NCBI GenBank assembly: GCA_938003855.1
Contig: CALKXD010000151.1
Location: forward strand, 1 to 64,000
Reading direction: 5' to 3'
Source of the DNA: an uncultured Granulosicoccaceae bacterium
GTDB taxonomy: Bacteria > Pseudomonadota > Gammaproteobacteria > Granulosicoccales > Granulosicoccaceae
Length of the DNA: 64,000 bases
The notes beneath the pieces are model-generated. The model made no database searches, had not been told where the DNA came from, and worked only from the letters and a program-made list of their open reading frames with translations. The first letter of the stretch is position 1, and each line of letters starts with the position of its first letter. Positions 26,364 to 35,661 of this stretch are shown here, piece by piece. A program made the translations under genes and the position numbers.

Positions 26364-28727
26364 TCAGGATTCGCAGGCCACTGCAGAGGCGTCGTTGCCC
26401 GGTGCTGTCTGGCAGTGGTCATTACCCTGGCCACCATCGATAATAGTATCGTCGCCTGATTGTCCACGTACGTCATCGTCTCCCGGTCCTCCGTAGACTC
26501 TGTCAGCGCCGTTACCGCCACGAACCGTATCATTCCCGGACTGACCGTACACCTTGTCGTTTCCATCACCGCCGGACAGGAAGCTGTCATCACCGTTGCC
26601 CCCTAGAATGAAATCGATGCCGCTCTCGCCCCAGATGCGATCATCGTCATTGCCACCGTACAGGCGATCATTACCCAGGCCGCCGTAGAGTTTGTCATTG
26701 CCATCGTCGCCGTACAGAGTGTCGTTACCACCCTGGCCGTGCAGCCGGTCGTGGCCAGTGCCGCCCGCCAGAACATCGCGCCCGTATCCACCGTATAAGC
26801 GATCACTGCCAGCGTCCCCGTTAATGTTGTCTTCGCCGTTACCGCCGTCGATCCAGTCGCTGCCGTCACCGCCATTGATGGTGTCGGTGCCGTCAAGCCC
26901 GCAGATGGTGTCGTGACCACCCAGGCCATTGATTGTGTCGCTGCCGGAGGTGCCGACAATGACATCATTGCCATTGGTGGGTGTTTGGCCGTTGGCAATC
27001 ATTACGGTAGCCGGCAAGCCGTTACACATATGCACCAGTGAGCTATCGATAGTAAACGCACGATCGTTGATGCTGCTATTACCGTGTGCATCGACCGCCT
27101 TGATCAGCAAGCGATACCGGCCATCGTTGAGGGATTGCGGTAGTGCCCAGTGTGTAGTGACAGCACCACTTGAAATATCGCTGACCGGTATAAAAGACTC
27201 CGCGACCTCGACGCCTTCCCGGTTAATGGTCTGATTGCTGTGTGTGTCAATGAGTAGATAGCTAATGTTGCGTGCAGGGCTCCCGCTTTCGTTGCTGACA
27301 GCCCCGCGCAGGTCTGAGTTACCGGAGATGGTCATGTCGTCGCTCGCCGGATGCGTAATGACGGTGTGGGTTTCAGAATCGTAAACCGTGTCCAGATTCC
27401 ACAGTGCGCCGCGTTCGAAGCAACGATAGCCGGTATAGTTTCCGGGTCTGCGCGGAATCCCCGGGCAAACCCACTCATCACTGATTTTATCCAGATTGGT
27501 GGGACCGAAACCGCACTGTACCGTATTGTAGTAGGTTCGTCCTGTCGCTCTGCCTTCACCATGTATCTGATTAACGGCATTGCACACCTGCTTGATCGTT
27601 TTAATGCCGGCCGGGGTGCTGTATTCGATGTTTGCGATTTGATGGTCGTAAGTGGTATCGCAGTAGCATTGACCGTCAACCGAGTAGGAGTCTGACCAAA
27701 TCGTTTTTTCGGTGGGTGTAGGGATAATATCTCCCTGGTAGCCTTCTAGAAATGAATCGGGCAACTGCATCACACGGGTAGAGGTCTTGGCGTTGGTTAC
27801 CGGACTGCCGCCCAGTGCCACAATAAATTGATTACCGATGATTCTGGCTGAGGGGGCCATAATGTATTCTGGCAACTCCAGCCATTTTTCTTCTGTCCAT
27901 TCGTTCAGCAACGGCTTATAGGACAGTACTTTTTTTGCCTGTGTTTTTCCACCAACGATAAAAATAGTGTTGTTGTACAGAAACGACGCGGGTTCTGAAT
28001 GGGAGCGTGGAAACGGGAGATCCGCCAGTCGCTGCCAACGGTTTTCAAGCGGATAATAAACATGGGCGTGGTCAACCTCGACGGTTGGTTCGTTGCCGCA
28101 TACATCATGGTTATTCTGCCCACCGAGTGTGTAGATATTGTTTTGAAATACGACCGTTGAAAAATGATTGCGAGCCATCGGCATGGCAGCAGAATCGGTT
28201 ATGTCGCTCCAGCCGGTATTGCCTTTTATGTCGTAGACAAAGTGATGGTCCACATCGCAGGCAGCGTTGCTGTCGAGTCCGCCAATGACATGCAGTTTGT
28301 GATTGATCACAGCAGCACCACCAGAGGCGAAAGGTGCTGGTAAATCAGGGCCGCGTCGCCAGTTGTTGTTTTTTATAGAGTAGATCCAGATTTTGTTGCT
28401 GACGATGCCGGGGTGATGGCCAATCCGACCACCGACTAACCAGACTTCGTCTTCGTATAAAACGGTACCCGCGTGCGTCACGGCGTTGGCCAGACCGATA
28501 TCGGTATCGTTGAGCAGCGTCCAGGTGTTTGTCCGGGGATCGTATTCCTCTACAGAGTTTTGCAGTTTTACCGAGGGGGAGAAGCCGTTGAAAACGATTA
28601 ACTTGCCGTTGTACAGTACCGTGCTGGTTTCGTAGCGTGGAAAACCAGCCTGACCAATATTCTGCCACTCTGCCTGGGCAACACTACAGGTACACATTGC
28701 GAGAAAGCAGAGAATATTTCTGAGCAT
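26364..28727 (-). CDS. secreted Kelch / six-Cys / RTX calcium-binding protein
   Basis: Exported 787-residue mosaic protein. It has a signal peptide (1-19, ending VAQA), five or six Kelch blades forming a propeller (about 28-310; VWLVGG, LHVIGG, IYTLGG, IFIVGG), and a six-cysteine module at 344-449 (Cys 354, 356, 382, 405, 421, 436). This module matches the C-terminus of the discoidin protein at 8605-9510. An Ig-like or linker region follows (about 455-570). About eighteen GGxGxDxLxG-type RTX nonapeptides cover 586-770, and the protein ends in a Cys-containing cap. The presence of both a Sec signal and RTX repeats is unusual, since classical RTX proteins leave through type I systems without a signal peptide; none is encoded here. 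The likely role is calcium-dependent surface or carbohydrate binding. Confidence 0.85.
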   Translation of the reverse strand: MLRNILCFLAMCTCSVAQAEWQNIGQAGFPRYETSTVLYNGKLIVFNGFSPSVKLQNSVEEYDPRTNTWTLLNDTDIGLANAVTHAGTVLYEDEVWLVGGRIGHHPGIVSNKIWIYSIKNNNWRRGPDLPAPFASGGAAVINHKLHVIGGLDSNAACDVDHHFVYDIKGNTGWSDITDSAAMPMARNHFSTVVFQNNIYTLGGQNNHDVCGNEPTVEVDHAHVYYPLENRWQRLADLPFPRSHSEPASFLYNNTIFIVGGKTQAKKVLSYKPLLNEWTEEKWLELPEYIMAPSARIIGNQFIVALGGSPVTNAKTSTRVMQLPDSFLEGYQGDIIPTPTEKTIWSDSYSVDGQCYCDTTYDHQIANIEYSTPAGIKTIKQVCNAVNQIHGEGRATGRTYYNTVQCGFGPTNLDKISDEWVCPGIPRRPGNYTGYRCFERGALWNLDTVYDSETHTVITHPASDDMTISGNSDLRGAVSNESGSPARNISYLLIDTHSNQTINREGVEVAESFIPVSDISSGAVTTHWALPQSLNDGRYRLLIKAVDAHGNSSINDRAFTIDSSLVHMCNGLPATVMIANGQTPTNGNDVIVGTSGSDTINGLGGHDTICGLDGTDTINGGDGSDWIDGGNGEDNINGDAGSDRLYGGYGRDVLAGGTGHDRLHGQGGNDTLYGDDGNDKLYGGLGNDRLYGGNDDDRIWGESGIDFILGGNGDDSFLSGGDGNDKVYGQSGNDTVRGGNGADRVYGGPGDDDVRGQSGDDTIIDGGQGNDHCQTAPGNDASAVACES
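26418..26972 (-). repeat. RTX nonapeptide-encoding repeats
   Basis: About eighteen degenerate 27-bp units encode G-G-x-G-x-D-x-[LI]-x calcium-binding turns at the C-terminus of the Kelch/RTX protein. Confidence 0.85.
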
Positions 28728-29081
28728 GAGTAATGCATCCGATACTTAAGGTAGTCGGGCAGCATGCACAGACTTGTCTGAAAATACCGGTGATTGCGTA
28801 TCAGTCTCGGGTGGCACCGTGAAAACCGAACGGTATTCTGTGATGTAAATAACGGTTATTGTGGCTGTTTAGTGCGGGCTCAGAGAAAAAGACAAATCGA
28901 TGGTCATTCGGGGGCGTGCAGTTACACCGGACGATGATGGCTGTGTAGTCACGTTAGATTGCGATGGGGTGCATGCATAGAATGTTTTAGGTGCGGGGTT
29001 TGCCGGCCGGGGCAATGTTGTCGACCTGTCGCCTCGAGCGTTGTATGTTTGCAAGTCTGTTACTGCCGTTTTGGAGCCACA
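28728..29081. promoter_or_regulatory. divergent promoter region, Kelch/RTX and PotD-like genes
   Basis: This 354-bp spacer lies between two divergent starts. Frames running into it from the plus-strand gene encode an improbable Cys-rich leader. No palindrome or RNA-like structure stands out. Confidence 0.35.
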
Positions 29082-30131
29082 ATGAATCTACTGTGTTGGG
29101 AAGGCTATGAAGCCGACAACATCCTGGGAGAGTTTTCCCGTCAGCGCAATATTCAGTGCCACGCACAAACCCTGCTCAGTGATAACGGCACAGCGCAAAT
29201 GGTGGCGGAGCGTCAAACCCATGATTGGGACTTAATCAATATCAATAATCCCTGGGTGCGCGACTATTTATGCCATCAGGGTATCATAGCAACGCTGGAT
29301 GAAGACCGCTTTGCCTATACGCAGGAAAAGCTGCTGCCGGAGTGGGAGCGTTTGTCACATTGGGTGCGGGATGATCGGGGGTCTTTGATTGGTGTCGGGC
29401 AGCGCTTCGGGGCGTTTAACTTTGTTGTGAACACCGATCGAATTGACCGGCGCTCGGCGGAAGATCAAAGTTATGATCTCACCTCTGACGGTCGCTTGCG
29501 TTTTGGAATTCTGACCTATGACGATTTTAATGTGTTCCATATCTGCATTGGTGCCGGTCTGAATCCATTTGAGAAACTCGACGAATCAGCCCGGGCGCTA
29601 TTCAGCGCAACTGCCAGTGACTGGTTCGGGCGCGCCAGTGTGATCACTGATGACCATCTTGCGCTGAATCGCGCGCTGATAGCGGGTGACATTGATTTTT
29701 ACATCAGCGGCGGGGTATACACCGTCTCTGAGGCACGGCTGGCCGGCTACAATCAGCTGCGCTCTATTACGCCGTCGCGCGGCTGTATTAATGGGCGTGG
29801 GGGTATTGTGTTTGCCGAGATTACCTCTGCATTTGCAATGGCAAAGAGGTTGCCGGATGCATTGGAATTTCTAGAGTATATGGTCCGGCCAGAAATTGCA
29901 GTCAGGATCGCTGCCACCGAAAACACATTGAATCCGGTGGCACAGATGGGCGACCCCAATGTGTTTTCCAGATTCACCACTGCACAACTCGATGCCATAC
30001 AGTGGGAGTCATTGTCAGAGGATGTGGCACGTTGCGCTATGTACCGAATCCCGCCTGATTTTCAGGACCTGCATCAGCGATTGCATGCGGCAAAGCGAAG
30101 CGGCGCACTGTGCGGCCAGCAAAAAAAATAG
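29082..30131 (+). CDS. PotD-like solute-binding protein without signal peptide
   Basis: 349-residue protein with the fold signature of spermidine/putrescine-type ABC substrate-binding proteins: LLCWEGYEADNILGEFSRQ at the start, DLININNPWV, TYDDFN, FYISGGVYT, ALEFLEYMVRPE. ATG 29082 is preferred (GGAG at 29073-29076, 5 nt away). The frame reaches back to 28959, but the extra 41 residues are Cys-rich and not a signal peptide. The protein begins directly with the first beta strand, so it should stay in the cytoplasm. No permease or ATPase gene is adjacent. It could be a cytoplasmic ligand-binding protein derived from a transporter subunit, or it may have lost its signal sequence. The gene converges with the esterase gene, 21 bp away. 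Confidence 0.75.
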   Translation: MNLLCWEGYEADNILGEFSRQRNIQCHAQTLLSDNGTAQMVAERQTHDWDLININNPWVRDYLCHQGIIATLDEDRFAYTQEKLLPEWERLSHWVRDDRGSLIGVGQRFGAFNFVVNTDRIDRRSAEDQSYDLTSDGRLRFGILTYDDFNVFHICIGAGLNPFEKLDESARALFSATASDWFGRASVITDDHLALNRALIAGDIDFYISGGVYTVSEARLAGYNQLRSITPSRGCINGRGGIVFAEITSAFAMAKRLPDALEFLEYMVRPEIAVRIAATENTLNPVAQMGDPNVFSRFTTAQLDAIQWESLSEDVARCAMYRIPPDFQDLHQRLHAAKRSGALCGQQKK

Positions 30132-30152
30132 CCTGTGCGCCGCTACGTCAGC

Positions 30153-31991
30153 TTATGGGCAGGTGATCATCAGCCTGGTGCCGATGCCGGTTGATACCGG
30201 CACCGACGCGGCAGTGACCAGATCGTTGTTATCGACGGCAGCGGTGCCACTGGCGACTTGCGTATTGTCACTATTGCGGTTGGCAGTCCAGCTGCATTGT
30301 GTGCCGGAGGATGGCTTGAATGCCTGCGTATTGCGTGGCGTCACAGAAACCGTCTGGTCAAACGTGAGTGATCGCAGGGAGATTTCATAGCGGTTCTGGC
30401 TGTCGACAATATTCTGGTGGAACGAGTAATGCGGGGACGACCACTCGATAGACGTATTGTACTCGTCATCGCCGGTATCACCCGGTGGCAGTGGGCCTGA
30501 GCCGCTGGCGAACTGCAGACCGACAAAGCTCAGTGAGTTGGGATAAGACCAGGGTTCGAAGTTGCCGGAGGTGCCAAACATATATTGGTTGACTGCGTTA
30601 AATCCCAGCCAGTCATGCCCGATACCGCCGAGAGCAGTCGCAATAAACCCGGTTTTGCTGTTGTTAAGGGCCTGTATCATCGGCTTGCCCTGTGTCTGCC
30701 AGTCGATCACGGTGTCGGCCTTGCCGAAGTCCATCATCATGAAGGCAAAATTATCACCGGGGCGATCATTCAGCTGCTGCTGGTGATTCATCCAGGTCCA
30801 CACGCCCGTGCCGTCGTAGGCCTTGATATCCCCGGCGTCTGGTCCGCCATTGGTGATTGGCAGATTGCTGGACTGCTCGCCCCATATCTGCACCAGCGTC
30901 GATTGAAAGCCTGGGCTGCTCGCGTAATTGGTCATGGGTTCGCTGGCGTAAATACCAGAGAAAACTGACGGGTAGCGCATCGCTAAGCTGACTGACCCCG
31001 ATGCTCCCATTGAGTTTCCGTAGGCGTGGATAAGGTCGGTGTTGACGTTGAAGCTGGCATCACTGACTACGGCATTGATTGCGCTGATCACTCGCTGCTC
31101 GGTGAAATTTTCAATCCGTCCAGTCGACGGGATGGTGCCTTGAGTCAGGTAATTGTGATCGGCAGCATGACCGTACCACCAGGTGTGCAATGTGTTTTGC
31201 CTTCCGCCCGGGTCATTTGGAAACAGCTGTATTGTTTCCCAGTCGTACTGGGATTGCGTGACGACTACAGCTTTATCACCGTAGGCATGCAGGTGTACCT
31301 GAAGTGGGTATGACTGCGCTGGATTGTAGTTGGATGGTAGCGCGACCGTGTAATTGAACGCGTAGCCGTTGTGGGTTGGATTCCAGTTTGCGTAGTCCAT
31401 GTACTGCGTATAGATACGCGCTTTGCCGTCGTTCACGGAAGTAGTCAGCACCGGCGTTGGCGTGGCCACAGATTCCTGAACCGCGTTTGTTGTGGCATTC
31501 GCGCCTGCGACGATGGTTATATTTTCGTCGTTGTTTTCGACGGTAGTCACGGCGTAGTAGGCATTGCCTGCCTGAGCTGTCTGTGTGGTGTGAACAAACA
31601 GTCCGGTGTCAGCGTTCAGTGGAGTGTTGAGGTCCTCAACAACGAAGAACCCGGGTACGTCCTCGGAGCCGTATTTGTTGACCGATGTGTCCTGATCCAG
31701 TGGTCCCCAGCGATCTGTCAGTCGTGTCGCCGAGGAAAGATTATCGCTGGTAATCGGTTGGTCCGACCGGTAAACGTGATAATTTGCGGTTGCTGAGGAC
31801 TCGTTCCACACCAGAAAGGTCTGGCCGCTGCGATGGCGTATCGACAAATCTGATACCGGGCCACCGGTTCCGGTGTTATTGGTTCCACCGGTGTCGGTAT
31901 TGCAGTTGGCTTCATCCATACAGATGATCAGGCTGTCGTCAGAGCAGCCGGCAATTGCCAATAGAATGATGGCCCCGAGGAATGGTTTCAC
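30153..31991 (-). CDS. esterase-like alpha/beta-hydrolase lipoprotein
   Basis: Lipoprotein of 612 residues. The lipobox LAIAGC (about 11-16) is followed by a Gly/Thr-rich spacer. A fibronectin III-like or beta domain comes next (about 45-180; TFLVWNES, NYHVYR). The alpha/beta-hydrolase domain (about 200-480) carries nucleophile Ser327 in GNSMGAS and a likely catalytic His in GGIGHDW. A beta-rich C-terminus ends with a Cys pair. It resembles PHB-depolymerase/feruloyl-esterase-type secreted hydrolases, but the substrate is unknown. The start is GTG 31991. It is part of the run of exported proteins in this half of the window and could remove ester groups from polysaccharides. Confidence 0.75.
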   Translation of the reverse strand: MKPFLGAIILLAIAGCSDDSLIICMDEANCNTDTGGTNNTGTGGPVSDLSIRHRSGQTFLVWNESSATANYHVYRSDQPITSDNLSSATRLTDRWGPLDQDTSVNKYGSEDVPGFFVVEDLNTPLNADTGLFVHTTQTAQAGNAYYAVTTVENNDENITIVAGANATTNAVQESVATPTPVLTTSVNDGKARIYTQYMDYANWNPTHNGYAFNYTVALPSNYNPAQSYPLQVHLHAYGDKAVVVTQSQYDWETIQLFPNDPGGRQNTLHTWWYGHAADHNYLTQGTIPSTGRIENFTEQRVISAINAVVSDASFNVNTDLIHAYGNSMGASGSVSLAMRYPSVFSGIYASEPMTNYASSPGFQSTLVQIWGEQSSNLPITNGGPDAGDIKAYDGTGVWTWMNHQQQLNDRPGDNFAFMMMDFGKADTVIDWQTQGKPMIQALNNSKTGFIATALGGIGHDWLGFNAVNQYMFGTSGNFEPWSYPNSLSFVGLQFASGSGPLPPGDTGDDEYNTSIEWSSPHYSFHQNIVDSQNRYEISLRSLTFDQTVSVTPRNTQAFKPSSGTQCSWTANRNSDNTQVASGTAAVDNNDLVTAASVPVSTGIGTRLMITCP

Positions 31992-32039
31992 GATATTTTA
32001 CTCAACAATAACGGGTGGTTAGTTCGAAAGGTGTTGACA

Positions 32040-32075
32040 GTGGCCGCTCACATCTTAAGGAAACATAGCGGCCAC
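32040..32075 (-). terminator. hairpin downstream of the AIM24 gene
   Basis: A perfect 9-bp inverted repeat GTGGCCGCT (32040-32048) / AGCGGCCAC (32067-32075) with an 18-nt loop, 67 bp past the AIM24 stop on the minus strand. No T-run follows. Confidence 0.4.
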
Positions 32076-32141
32076 GCCGCGCTAATAAACAGCCTAAACT
32101 GGCGGGTAGGTCAGTAATTCGCACTATATCGGATTGACGGG

Positions 32142-32924
32142 CTATCTGTCGCCAAACATATCGCCCAATCCTCCCAGTACCGAGCCCTCGCCGCGACTGC
32201 CGCCAATGGATGCGGCCTGCAAGACCCGATTGGCCAGACGCGAAAAAGGCAGACTCTGCAGGTACACCGTACCGGTGCCCCGTAGTGTGGCGACAAAAAG
32301 GCCTTCGCCGCCGAACACCATTGATTTTAAATTGCCAGCACGCTCGATATCGTACTCGACCCCGCTGGTAAACGCGGCCAGACAGCCGGTGTCTACTCGC
32401 AGGGTCTCTCCGCGCAATTCGCGCTTGATCACTGTGCCCCCCACATGGATGAAAGCCATGCCGTCGCCGCGAAGTCGCTGCAGGATGAATCCTTCACCAC
32501 CAAAGAACCCGGTCCCCAGCTTTTTCTGAAAAGCAATGTCAACGGAGGTACCAAGTGCGGCGCAGAGGAATGCGTCTTTCTGGCATATCAGTTCATCGCC
32601 GACGGTAGCCATATCCAGCGGAATGATTTTGCCGGGGTAGGGTGCGGCAAATGCAACGCGCTGCTTGGCGGTGCCGGAGTTACTGAAGTGAGTCATGAAG
32701 ATGGACTCACCGGTGAGTACACGCTTGCCCACATGCATGAGTGAGTCGAGTATACCGCCCACCGGTTTTGAGCCGTCGCCCATTTTGGTTTCAAAGGTGA
32801 TGTCCTGCTCCATGTAGTTCATCGCGCCGGCTTCAGCGATCACGGTTTCCCGAGGATCGAGCTCGACTTCGACAATTTGCATGTCATCCCCGAAAATCTC
32901 ATAGTCTACTTCATGGCATTGCAT
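32142..32924 (-). CDS. TIGR00266 / AIM24 family protein
   Basis: 260-residue cytosolic beta-rich protein of the AIM24 (TIGR00266) family. It opens with [19 protein letters not shown] and EAGAMNYM and has repeated [13 protein letters not shown]-type strands. Bacterial members have no settled function; the yeast namesake is mitochondrial. It follows the OYE-type oxidoreductase by 36 bp on the same strand, so the two are probably co-transcribed. The C-terminal Gly/Ser-rich tail is typical. Confidence 0.88.
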   Translation of the reverse strand: MQCHEVDYEIFGDDMQIVEVELDPRETVIAEAGAMNYMEQDITFETKMGDGSKPVGGILDSLMHVGKRVLTGESIFMTHFSNSGTAKQRVAFAAPYPGKIIPLDMATVGDELICQKDAFLCAALGTSVDIAFQKKLGTGFFGGEGFILQRLRGDGMAFIHVGGTVIKRELRGETLRVDTGCLAAFTSGVEYDIERAGNLKSMVFGGEGLFVATLRGTGTVYLQSLPFSRLANRVLQAASIGGSRGEGSVLGGLGDMFGDR

Positions 32925-32960
32925 AGAATTTTCCCGTGGCTTTTTTCCAGAGTTGTTTGC

Positions 32961-34085
32961 TTATCGCATACCGATTTTAGTGTCACCGAACAAACGCCCG
33001 GCCGCCGCCGGTGAGCAACGCCAGTATTGCTGCGGTGCGCTGACGGTAGCACCCAGTTCTGCAGCGGCGTGCCACACCCATCGAGGGTTGTATAGAAATG
33101 CCCGGGCCAGCGCGACCATATCGGCCTGATTTTTTCCGACAATGTGCTCGGCTTCGGTGGCGTCGGTGATCAGCCCGACTGCCATTACCGGCATTGATAC
33201 GGCTTTTTTTATGGCGTCGGCAAAATGAACCTGATAGCCGGGCTTCAGCGCTATTTTCTGATTCGCTGACACCCCGCCGCTGGAGACATCAATCCAGTCG
33301 CATCCGGCGGCCTGCAGTTGCCCGGCAAACTGCACACACTCGGTGATATTCCAGCTGCTGTCGGTATCCCAGTCGCACGCTGATACTCTCACGCCCATCG
33401 GTTTGCTTTCCGGCCAGGCCTGTCGCATGGCAGTGAACAGTTCCAGTGGGTAGCGCATCCTGTTAGCCAGCGATCCACCGTACTTGTCGGTTCGCTGGTT
33501 CGAGAGCGGTGATAAAAACTGGTGTATCAGGTAGCCGTGGGCAGCATGCAGTTCGATCGCATCTATACCCAGCCGGTCGCAACGCTCTACGGCCTGCAGA
33601 AACGTTTGTGTCAGTTTGCCTAACGCCGCCTCGTCCAGTGCAACCGGTAACATCTCTGTCGGCAGATGGGGCACGGCGCTGGGCGCTACGCAATCCCATC
33701 CGCCGGACTCAGGTGTAATCTGCTGCCCGCCGTTCCATGGTGTGTTGCTCGATGCCTTGCGACCGGCGTGCCCGAGTTGCAGGCAGATCGGGACCTGCTT
33801 TTGCGGGTTCAGCGCCCGAATAGTGCCAAGCATCTGTGCGATTGCCGCTTCGTTTTGATCGTTATACAAGCCAAGACAGCTTGGGGTTATGCGGCCAATC
33901 GCCTCTACGGCAGTTGCCTCCAGAATTAACATACCAGCGGAAGATAATGCCAGCTGCCCATAGTGAACGCTGTGCCATGCCTGTGCGATCCCGTCGATTG
34001 AGGAATACTGGCACATTGGTGAGATGATCACGCGGTTGTCGAGTTGCAGTTCTCTGAGAGACAAAGGCTGGAATAATGCGGACAC
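32961..34085 (-). CDS. Old Yellow Enzyme, YqjM-type NADPH:flavin oxidoreductase
   Basis: FMN-dependent ene-reductase of 374 residues, which reduces activated C=C bonds with NAD(P)H. The YqjM-subclass Cys is in ISPMCQYSS (about residue 25). The substrate-binding region is ELHAAHGYLIHQFLSPLSNQRTD, and the FMN-phosphate region is VGLITDA through ALARAFLYNPRW. The start is GTG 34085, with AGGA 6 nt upstream (complement of 34092-34095). AIM24 follows it in the same direction. Upstream, 169 bp separate it from the divergent Rieske oxygenase, so a joint response to an aromatic or unsaturated compound is possible but not shown. Confidence 0.9.
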   Translation of the reverse strand: MSALFQPLSLRELQLDNRVIISPMCQYSSIDGIAQAWHSVHYGQLALSSAGMLILEATAVEAIGRITPSCLGLYNDQNEAAIAQMLGTIRALNPQKQVPICLQLGHAGRKASSNTPWNGGQQITPESGGWDCVAPSAVPHLPTEMLPVALDEAALGKLTQTFLQAVERCDRLGIDAIELHAAHGYLIHQFLSPLSNQRTDKYGGSLANRMRYPLELFTAMRQAWPESKPMGVRVSACDWDTDSSWNITECVQFAGQLQAAGCDWIDVSSGGVSANQKIALKPGYQVHFADAIKKAVSMPVMAVGLITDATEAEHIVGKNQADMVALARAFLYNPRWVWHAAAELGATVSAPQQYWRCSPAAAGRLFGDTKIGMR

Positions 34086-34254
34086 AGTTTTTCCTGAAAG
34101 TGGTGGTTTTTTATGAGTACTAGCAGTGCGACGATAAAGCTTGCGGTGTGCGGGTAGCGAATGTGTGATAGAAATATACTATAAACGTTGCGTTGCAATA
34201 CGAACGCTTGTTTTAAGCGCGTCAGTGCGCAGCAACGAAAGGGGAAGAGCTGGC

Positions 34255-35610
34255 ATGAACGATATCAGGCAGAAGCGCCGTGCGTTTAACGGGTATTATC
34301 GATCAACCGTGGCAAAGGAAGATGCCGAGCTTACCCACACCGGTCCCGGTACCCCCGCCGGAGAGTACTTTCGGCGCTTCTGGCAGCCGGTAGCAATGAC
34401 CGAACAGGTGGGTGACTTGCCGCTGGCGCTGCAAATTCTTGGTGAAGAACTAGTACTGTTCCGCGATCTCAGCGGCCAGCTCGGCCTGCTTCATAAGTAT
34501 TGCAGTCATCGGCGCGCCTCTCTTGAGTACGGAATAATCTCTGAGCGGGGGATTCGTTGTTGTTACCACGGTTGGCTATACGATGTCGACGGCACCCTGC
34601 TGGAGGTTCCAGGTGAGCCTGACAACAGCCCGATACCAAAGAAAATATGCCACGGGGCTTATCCTGTGCACGAGTACAAAGGGCTGGTGTTTGCATGGAT
34701 GGGTCCGCCGGATCAGATGCCTGACTTCCCGGTCTTCGATACACTGGATCAAATCGACAATGACATGGTCCCCTATTCAATTGACTACCCGTGTAACTGG
34801 TTGCAGGTTGCCGAAAATCCTATGGATCCGTTTCATAGTGTGTTTCTGCACACGCGCGTGACACGCGCGCACTTTAATCCGGCCTGGGGCGCGATGCCTG
34901 TCGTTGAATGGCATAATATGGATAATGATCAGGGTATCTATCTGACCAATACCCGACGGTGGAAAGACTACCTATGGATACGGACGGCGGAGGTCTTTCT
35001 TCCTGCTATCGCGCAGCCGCCGGATATTTATCAAAACGCCGAGACCGAAAAATTTTTCCCACGGGTCGGAATCACCAAGTGGACCGTGCCGGTTAATGAC
35101 ACTCACTGTCGCATCATAGCCTGGCGCCACTTTAACGACACTCTGGATCAGGACGGAAAAGGCGATCGAACAAAGGTTGGACTAGGCTGTGTAGATTTTG
35201 TTGGACAGACCGGCACTGAACGATCCTACGAGGAGGGGCAACGCTCACCGGGTGACTACGAAGCTCAGGTGTCACAGGGAAAAATAACGGTTCATGCGGA
35301 TGAGATGCTTGGCCGAACTGATATCGGCGTGTCGAGTTACCGCAAGCTGCTGCGTGATGCAATACGCGCCACGGCCGCTGGAACTGACCTTCCAAAGCCA
35401 CGGTTAAACGCCGACGGAGTGATCCCCACTATGGCCGGGGACGTCATCATTGCTGTGCCTGAAGCCGAAGACGATATCGCCTTACAGCGTGAAGCAGGCA
35501 GTGTTGTTGGCAGGATAGTGCGGGAGTCGTTGTTGCTGTCATGGAAAGACCGGCCACGGGAGATCGAAAAACGTGTGCGCGAATGGATGGCACTGAAAGC
35601 CGCTTTGTAG
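34255..35610 (+). CDS. Rieske non-heme iron ring-hydroxylating oxygenase, alpha subunit
   Basis: Oxygenase component of 451 residues. The Rieske [2Fe-2S] ligands Cys83, His85, Cys102 and His105 lie in YCSHRRASL and CCYHGWLYD. The mononuclear iron site is ENPMDPFHSVFLHT (Asp191, His194, His199). It resembles single-component-type oxygenases of the phthalate/vanillate/phenoxybenzoate group, which need a separate reductase; none is encoded nearby. ATG 34255 is chosen over the frame start at 34141 because an AGGGGA-type ribosome site precedes it by 9 nt and the family begins here. The substrate is not predictable. A strong hairpin follows the stop. Confidence 0.9.
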   Translation: MNDIRQKRRAFNGYYRSTVAKEDAELTHTGPGTPAGEYFRRFWQPVAMTEQVGDLPLALQILGEELVLFRDLSGQLGLLHKYCSHRRASLEYGIISERGIRCCYHGWLYDVDGTLLEVPGEPDNSPIPKKICHGAYPVHEYKGLVFAWMGPPDQMPDFPVFDTLDQIDNDMVPYSIDYPCNWLQVAENPMDPFHSVFLHTRVTRAHFNPAWGAMPVVEWHNMDNDQGIYLTNTRRWKDYLWIRTAEVFLPAIAQPPDIYQNAETEKFFPRVGITKWTVPVNDTHCRIIAWRHFNDTLDQDGKGDRTKVGLGCVDFVGQTGTERSYEEGQRSPGDYEAQVSQGKITVHADEMLGRTDIGVSSYRKLLRDAIRATAAGTDLPKPRLNADGVIPTMAGDVIIAVPEAEDDIALQREAGSVVGRIVRESLLLSWKDRPREIEKRVREWMALKAAL

Positions 35611-35626
35611 TTGACGTTTGCCAACC

Positions 35627-35645
35627 CGGGGCGGCCGTCGCCCCG
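35627..35645. terminator. GC-rich hairpin between convergent Rieske and lipoprotein genes
   Basis: A 7-bp stem CGGGGCG (35627-35633) / CGCCCCG (35639-35645) with a 5-nt loop, 17 bp after the Rieske stop. It can form on either strand. No T-tract. Confidence 0.5.
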
Positions 35646-35661
35646 CGGGGGTAATCAGGTG

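Noticed and set aside
26418-26972. Regular repeats resembling a CRISPR array
   Set aside because: They are degenerate 27-bp coding units in frame with RTX nonapeptides, without identical repeats and unique spacers.
28959-29081. Cys-rich 41-residue leader on the PotD-like protein
   Set aside because: No hydrophobic signal core and no ribosome site; GGAG before 29082 fits better.
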